Shown: positions 1 through 6,884 of the stretch, in pieces
Layout: the number at the start of each line of letters is the position of its first letter
How positions within the stretch are numbered: the first letter of the stretch is position 1
From: Actinomycetes bacterium
GTDB taxonomy: Bacteria; Actinomycetota; Actinomycetes; Propionibacteriales; Propionibacteriaceae
NCBI GenBank assembly: GCA_009785885.1
Contig: WQUE01000073.1
Location: 1-6,884 of the forward strand
DNA length: 6,884 nt
Direction: 5' to 3'
The notes under the pieces: model-generated
Told to the model about the DNA's origin: nothing
The model's database searches: none
Seen by the model: only the letters and a program-made list of their open reading frames with translations
Program-made: the position numbers and the translations under genes

Positions 1-146
1 CGCCCTCGCAACAGTTTTATGCGCGGTACGATGAAAATCCGGTTGCGCGATGGCGCGCCCGACAAGTGTCGCCATCACGCGTGGCCACGACGCTCCTTGC
101 CTTGGCCGACTCCCCACGACGACATGTCTTTCAACAAGTTAGGCGA
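1..146. other. Upstream/leader region with no convincing gene
   Basis: This stretch precedes the flavoprotein gene and is less G/C-biased than the genes, with an AT-richer patch at about 11-45. The flavoprotein frame stays open to the left edge of the window, but family members normally start about 25-40 residues before the PPCNxACP motif, which fits the ATG at 147. A second plus-strand frame runs from ATG 19 or ATG 31 to a TGA at 148-150, overlapping the gene start as ATGA. Its third positions are clearly less GC-rich than in the real genes. A minus-strand frame from ATG at 75-73 runs off the left edge and also has poor codon bias. TACGAT at 27-32 resembles a -10 box, but no matching -35 is visible. 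The operon promoter may be here or further upstream. Confidence 0.4.
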
Positions 147-1787
147 ATGATGACACCACTACCACGGGATATCGCCGATCTTCCCGATCTGGCGACCACA
201 GATTTCCGGGCCGGTCCGGTGCGCAGCCAACGGCCCGTCTACGTCGACCTGCTGCCACCCTGCAACGCGGCCTGCCCGGCCGGCGAGAACTGCCAGGAGT
301 GGCTGCGACTGTCCAAGGAACTGGATCCGCAGGCGGCCTGGCGCCAGCTCGTGCGGGACAACCCGTTCCCCGCCATCCACGGTCGGGCGTGCTACCACCC
401 GTGCGAGGCGGCGTGCAACCGCGGCGATCTCGATTCGCCGATCGGCATCCACGCCGTGGAGCGCTACCTCGGCGACATGGCCCTGGAGAAGGGCTGGGAG
501 TTCGAGCATCCGCGCAACAACACCGGTTTCAAGGTGTTGGTCGTCGGCGCCGGGCCGGCCGGTCTGTCGTGCGCCTACCACCTGACGCGCTTGGGCTACG
601 AGGTCGTCGTCCGTGACTCCGCCGCGAAGGCGGGCGGCATGATGACGTACGGCATCCCCGAGTACCGCCTCCCGCGGGACATCGTCGACGCCGAGATCGC
701 ACGCCTGGTCCGCATGGGCGTGACGCTGGAGCTGTCCACCAAGGTGGACGACCTGCTGGCGGCCCAGAAGGAGGGCGGCTTCGACGCGTGCTTCGTGGCC
801 GTCGGCGCCGGGCGCAGCCGCCACATCGACATCCCATCGATGGACGCGGACCGCATGATCGACGCCGTGTCGTTCCTGCGCAAGGCCACGGCGGGCATCG
901 AGAAGCCGATGATCGGCCGTCGTGTCGTCGTGTACGGTGCCGGCAACGTCGCGATGGACGCGGCCCGTACCGCGCAGCGCCTCGGCGCCGAGGAAGCCGT
1001 GATCGTGTTCCGCTGGACGCGTGCCGAAGTCACCGCCCACGAGGAGGAGTTCAACGACGCGGTCGCCGAGGGCGTCCAGACCAACTGGCTGCGGGCGATC
1101 ACCGCCGGTGACGGCGAGGACATCACCGTCGAGATCATGGAGTCCGACGGCAAGGGTGGAGCGGTCGGCACCGGCAAGTTCGAGAAACTGTCGGCTGACA
1201 CGCTGATCCTGGCGATCGGGCAGGACGCCGAGACCGGCTTCCTGCGCAAGATTCCGGGCCTGAAGTTCGACAACGACGTGATCCTCGTCGATCCGGTGAC
1301 GATGATGTCGGACGTGCCGGGCATCTTCGCGGGCGGCGACGCCGTCCCGTCCGCCCGGACCGTGACGACGAGCGTCGGCCATGGCAAGAAGGCCGCCCGC
1401 CAGATCGACCTGTGGCTCAACCGGGCTCGCGACGCCCGCCCCGAGAAGCACCCGATGGTGCACTTCGACGACCTGAACCTGTGGTACTTCGGCAACAACC
1501 CGCGCCGTGAGCAGCCGGCGCTGGAGATCGACGACCGCATGGAGGGGTTCGAGGAGGTCGTGAAGGGCCTCACGCCCGAGCAGGCGATCTACGAGGCCAC
1601 GCGCTGCCTGAGTTGCGGGAACTGCATCGAGTGCGACGGTTGCCTCGGTTCGTGTCCCGAGGACGCCGTGATCAAGTTGGGCAAGGGCAAGCGTTACCGC
1701 TATGACTACGAACGCTGCACCGGTTGCCAGAACTGCCACGACCAGTGCCCCGTCCACGCCATCGTGATGGTCCCTGAAGCCGCCTAG
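147..1787 (+). CDS. GltD-like FAD/NAD(P) iron-sulfur oxidoreductase with C-terminal 2[4Fe-4S] ferredoxin domain
   Basis: The product is 546 residues, counted from ATG 147, and is probably a cytoplasmic electron-transfer flavoprotein. Seen in order: an N-terminal cysteine domain of the glutamate synthase small subunit/dihydropyrimidine dehydrogenase type (C39, C43, C49, C82, C86, C90); the FAD-binding motif GAGPAG at 134-139 followed by GGMMTYGIPEYRLP at 163-176; a second dinucleotide motif GAGNVAMDAAR at 264-274; the FAD-closing AGGD at 395-398; and a C-terminal ferredoxin domain with CxxCxxCxxxCP at C493-C503 and C524-C534. An extra CxxC (C487, C490) precedes the first ferredoxin motif. Start choice: AGG at 141-143 sits 3 bases before ATG 147 and 6 before ATG 150; an in-frame GTG at 66 has no visible Shine-Dalgarno. 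It lacks a glutaminase or glutamate synthase large subunit neighbour, so a glutamate synthase role is unlikely. Its neighbour nifJ, 21 bases downstream, suggests it moves electrons between PFOR-derived ferredoxin and NAD(P). The physiological partner and the NAD/NADP preference are inferred, not shown. Confidence 0.9.
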   Translation: MMTPLPRDIADLPDLATTDFRAGPVRSQRPVYVDLLPPCNAACPAGENCQEWLRLSKELDPQAAWRQLVRDNPFPAIHGRACYHPCEAACNRGDLDSPIGIHAVERYLGDMALEKGWEFEHPRNNTGFKVLVVGAGPAGLSCAYHLTRLGYEVVVRDSAAKAGGMMTYGIPEYRLPRDIVDAEIARLVRMGVTLELSTKVDDLLAAQKEGGFDACFVAVGAGRSRHIDIPSMDADRMIDAVSFLRKATAGIEKPMIGRRVVVYGAGNVAMDAARTAQRLGAEEAVIVFRWTRAEVTAHEEEFNDAVAEGVQTNWLRAITAGDGEDITVEIMESDGKGGAVGTGKFEKLSADTLILAIGQDAETGFLRKIPGLKFDNDVILVDPVTMMSDVPGIFAGGDAVPSARTVTTSVGHGKKAARQIDLWLNRARDARPEKHPMVHFDDLNLWYFGNNPRREQPALEIDDRMEGFEEVVKGLTPEQAIYEATRCLSCGNCIECDGCLGSCPEDAVIKLGKGKRYRYDYERCTGCQNCHDQCPVHAIVMVPEAA

Positions 1788-1808
1788 ATAAGGAAAGCCG
1801 AGAAAGCG
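1788..1808 (+). promoter_or_regulatory. Intercistronic gap with ribosome binding site of nifJ
   Basis: Only 21 bases separate the two genes, with no hairpin and no promoter-like element, so they are very probably cotranscribed. Two purine-rich candidates are present: AAGGA at 1790-1794, the better anti-SD match but 14 bases from the ATG, and GAGAAAG at 1800-1806, a weak match very close to the ATG. Neither has ideal spacing. Confidence 0.5.
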
Positions 1809-5588
<3,780 letters not shown>

Positions 5589-5620
5589 TCCGCGCCTAGG
5601 TTCACCGTTCATCGAGACGG

Positions 5621-5650
5621 ACGGCGGCCGGGGGATTCCCCGGCCGCCGT
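5621..5650 (+). terminator. Strong GC hairpin after nifJ
   Basis: A perfect 13-bp stem (5621-5633 pairing with 5638-5650) closes a GATT loop, 32 bases after the nifJ stop. There is no T-run after it, only TTCC-like bases, as is common for terminators in GC-rich actinobacteria. It probably ends the flavoprotein-nifJ transcript and insulates the next gene. Confidence 0.8.
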
Positions 5651-5705
5651 TCCGCGTCCAGGCCCGAGCGTCTCGGGGCCCCCAAAGCGCGCTTCTGATG
5701 CTGAC

Positions 5706-5767
5706 AGTAGATTATGCGCTGTTATGGCAGGTGCTTAACCACGAAAAATCTACTCTCGATGTAGACT
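5706..5767 (+). promoter_or_regulatory. Candidate promoter/operator with repeated GTAGA/TCTAC motifs
   Basis: Bases 5698-5767 are only about 43% GC by hand count, far below the flanking genes. Within them AGTAGATT (5706-5713) is exactly inverted as AATCTACT (5747-5754), 33 bases apart. A nearer inverted pair, TCTAC (5749-5753) and GTAGA (5761-5765), is separated by 7 bases. TAGACT at 5762-5767 fits an actinobacterial -10 box (TANNNT) and lies 6 bases before ATG 5774, which would give a leaderless or nearly leaderless mRNA. No good -35 is seen at the matching distance. A second, weaker option is CTGACA (5701-5706) as -35 with TATGGC (5723-5728). The repeat geometry suggests a dimeric regulator site overlapping the promoter; this is inference. 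Confidence 0.4.
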
Positions 5768-5773
5768 GGGTGG

Positions 5774-6688
5774 ATGCGGACGAGTTCCGTGGCGGATGTG
5801 GTCACGAAGGCGCACCTGGGCGCGGTGTTCACGCGCCACGAGGCGCTGGCGGCCGGGGTTACGCCCGCGCAGTTGCGCGGACCGGGTGTGCACACGGTGT
5901 TCCGGGGCGTGTTCACGATCGCCGACCCAGCCGGACTGAGCACGCGGGCGCGAGCGGCCCTCGCCTTGGCGGGGCCGCAGGCGCTGGTTTGCGGGACGAC
6001 GGCATTGGCCCTGCTGGGCGTGGCACTGCCGGATGCCAGGCCGACGCAGACGGTGCATGTCTGGGTGCCGCCCAGCCGGGGCCTGATCACCGTTCCGGGT
6101 ATCTGTGGTCACCGGGACACGCTGTCACTCCGGCCGAAGCAGGTCATGTCCGGTATCGTCGCGGTGAACCCCGCCGAGTGCTGGCTGCAGGCCGCCCAGG
6201 CCACCTCCGTGGCGGATCTCGTGGTGCTGGCCGACGGGCTGACCCGTCGTCGCGACCCGCTGCTCGAACTCGACGATCTGCGCGAGGTGCTGGAGGGGGC
6301 CGCGGGCCGGCGGGGCGTCCGGGCCGCCCGGGCGGCTCTCGCACTGGCCCGGGAGGGCACGGACTCACCGATGGAAACCGTCTTGCGGTTGGCGTTGGTC
6401 GGGTCAGGCCTGCCGTGCCCCATCGTCAACCACCCGCTGCGGGGGCCGCGGGGCGGGGTCCTGTACTTCCTCGACATGGCCTATCCGGACGCCTTGGTGG
6501 GGGTCGAGTACGACGGCGCTGGTCACGTCGGCAATCCGGCGCAGATGCGCCGTGACCAGGCCCGCCGCCGCTGGATCGAGGACCGGGGTTGGCGGCTCAT
6601 CACCGCGACCGCCATCGACCTGGCCGACCCGTCCGGCATCGTGGGCTCCGTCCGGCGGGCCCTGGACGGTCGGCGTCCGGCCGCGTGA
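5774..6688 (+). CDS. AbiEi-like N-terminal domain plus DUF559/Vsr-type nuclease-fold protein
   Basis: The product is 304 residues. Residues about 14-48 (HLGAVFTRHEALAAGVT through VHTVFRGVF) resemble the winged-helix start of AbiEi-type antitoxin domain proteins, and residues about 50-190 match the middle region usual in such actinobacterial proteins. The C-terminal part, from SPMET at 198-202, resembles DUF559 and very-short-patch-repair endonucleases (PD-(D/E)XK fold). Candidate active-site residues are E201, D234 (in FLDMAYP), E245 (in VEYDG) and H251, followed by the RRDQARRRWIEDRGWR-type helix at 259-274. There is no signal peptide or membrane segment, so it is probably cytoplasmic. No AbiEii toxin-like partner lies next to it: upstream is a terminated metabolic operon and downstream a convergent gene. 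ATG 5774 has no usable Shine-Dalgarno, and its position just after a TANNNT box suggests leaderless translation. Such proteins are widespread and mostly uncharacterised; nuclease activity and a defence or repair role are unproven. Domain assignment is from pattern recognition only. Confidence 0.8.
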   Translation: MRTSSVADVVTKAHLGAVFTRHEALAAGVTPAQLRGPGVHTVFRGVFTIADPAGLSTRARAALALAGPQALVCGTTALALLGVALPDARPTQTVHVWVPPSRGLITVPGICGHRDTLSLRPKQVMSGIVAVNPAECWLQAAQATSVADLVVLADGLTRRRDPLLELDDLREVLEGAAGRRGVRAARAALALAREGTDSPMETVLRLALVGSGLPCPIVNHPLRGPRGGVLYFLDMAYPDALVGVEYDGAGHVGNPAQMRRDQARRRWIEDRGWRLITATAIDLADPSGIVGSVRRALDGRRPAA

Positions 6689-6710
6689 GTCCGCGCACGG
6701 GCTCACGACG

Positions 6711-6749
6711 AGGGCTCCCCGCCGCTCGTGGGAGCAGGCGGGGAGCCCT
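6711..6749. terminator. Bidirectional hairpin terminator between convergent genes
   Basis: A perfect 13-bp stem (6711-6723 with 6737-6749) is continued inward by GCTC (6724-6727) pairing with GAGC (6732-6735), leaving a GTGG loop and one bulged A (6736). It lies 22 bases past the stop of the plus-strand gene and 43 bases past the stop of the minus-strand gene. Neither side has a T-run. Position and symmetry fit a shared terminator. Confidence 0.8.
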
Positions 6750-6792
6750 GTGTCGGATCGGCGGTGGCGTGAGGGCGCGCACCGGATGGTGG

Positions 6793-6884
6793 TTACGAGG
6801 CGGTCACCCACCGGCGATAGGTCAGGACGACCGCGCCCATGACCAGCAGTCCCGCGGCGACGGCGCCGAGCGGCGACGAGGCGC
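6793..6884 (-). CDS. 3' end of a minus-strand gene with C-terminal membrane anchor (partial)
   Basis: Reading the minus strand from the right edge, an open frame of 29 complete codons ends at TAA (6795-6793). It encodes a Pro followed by a hydrophobic segment of about 17 residues (LGAVAAGLLVMGAVVL), then TYRRWVTAS and the stop. A single helix followed by a short basic tail at the extreme C-terminus is typical of a membrane-anchored protein with its bulk outside the cell, or the last helix of a multi-pass protein. G/C-ending codons dominate, and the hairpin at 6711-6749 is correctly placed to terminate it. No LPxTG-like motif is visible in the part shown. Too little is present to name a family. 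Confidence 0.6.
   Translation of the reverse strand, partial: ASSPLGAVAAGLLVMGAVVLTYRRWVTAS

Noticed and set aside
1..75. Start of a divergent minus-strand gene running off the left edge
   Set aside because: Only 25 codons are visible, with roughly half G/C at third positions and no ribosome binding site, so it cannot be told from chance.
66..146. Start of the flavoprotein at GTG 66
   Set aside because: It would add 27 residues with poor codon bias before the family's usual start, with no Shine-Dalgarno, whereas ATG 147/150 follows an AGG and fits the family length.
147..1787. Naming the flavoprotein gltD (glutamate synthase small subunit)
   Set aside because: There is no large subunit nearby, the N-terminal cysteine pattern differs and a C-terminal ferredoxin domain is present, so the name would mislead.
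6404..6811. A 135-codon minus-strand frame covering the convergent intergenic region
   Set aside because: It crosses the hairpin at 6711-6749 and overlaps the conserved nuclease domain; the 29-codon membrane-anchor frame is a better explanation of the minus strand at the right edge.

Overview
The window is GC-rich DNA with strongly G/C-ending codons. Together with the style of the third gene (an AbiEi-like N-terminal domain joined to a Vsr/DUF559-type nuclease domain), this points to an actinobacterium. A propionibacterium-like or related facultative or anaerobe-tolerant lineage is plausible, but the genus cannot be read from this sequence. There are two complete metabolic genes in one operon, one stand-alone accessory gene, and the 3' tail of a convergent gene.

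Region by region: 1-146 is a leader or upstream region with no convincing gene. 147-1787 encodes a GltD-like FAD/NAD(P) iron-sulfur flavoprotein that ends in a two-cluster ferredoxin domain. After a 21-base gap, 1809-5588 encodes a full-length homodimer-type pyruvate:ferredoxin/flavodoxin oxidoreductase (NifJ). A strong GC hairpin at 5621-5650 closes this operon. 5651-5773 is intergenic and contains an AT-richer stretch with repeated GTAGA/TCTAC motifs, a probable promoter/operator. 5774-6688 encodes an AbiEi-like/DUF559 protein. A near-perfect hairpin at 6711-6749 separates it from a minus-strand gene, of which only the last 29 codons (a C-terminal membrane anchor) lie in the window.

How the genes work together: NifJ oxidises pyruvate with CoA to acetyl-CoA and CO2 and yields low-potential electrons. 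The flavoprotein next to it has its own 2[4Fe-4S] domain, FAD site and pyridine-nucleotide site, so it is well built to pass those electrons to NAD(P)+ or to run the reverse reaction. The pair therefore looks like a two-gene pyruvate:NAD(P)+ oxidoreductase. This functional link is inferred from gene order and domain content.

No clearly new system is visible. The points most worth a second look are the electron-transfer pairing, the unusual residues in the flavoprotein nucleotide-binding site, the N-terminal extension of NifJ, and the inverted-repeat operator candidate in front of the AbiEi-like/nuclease gene.
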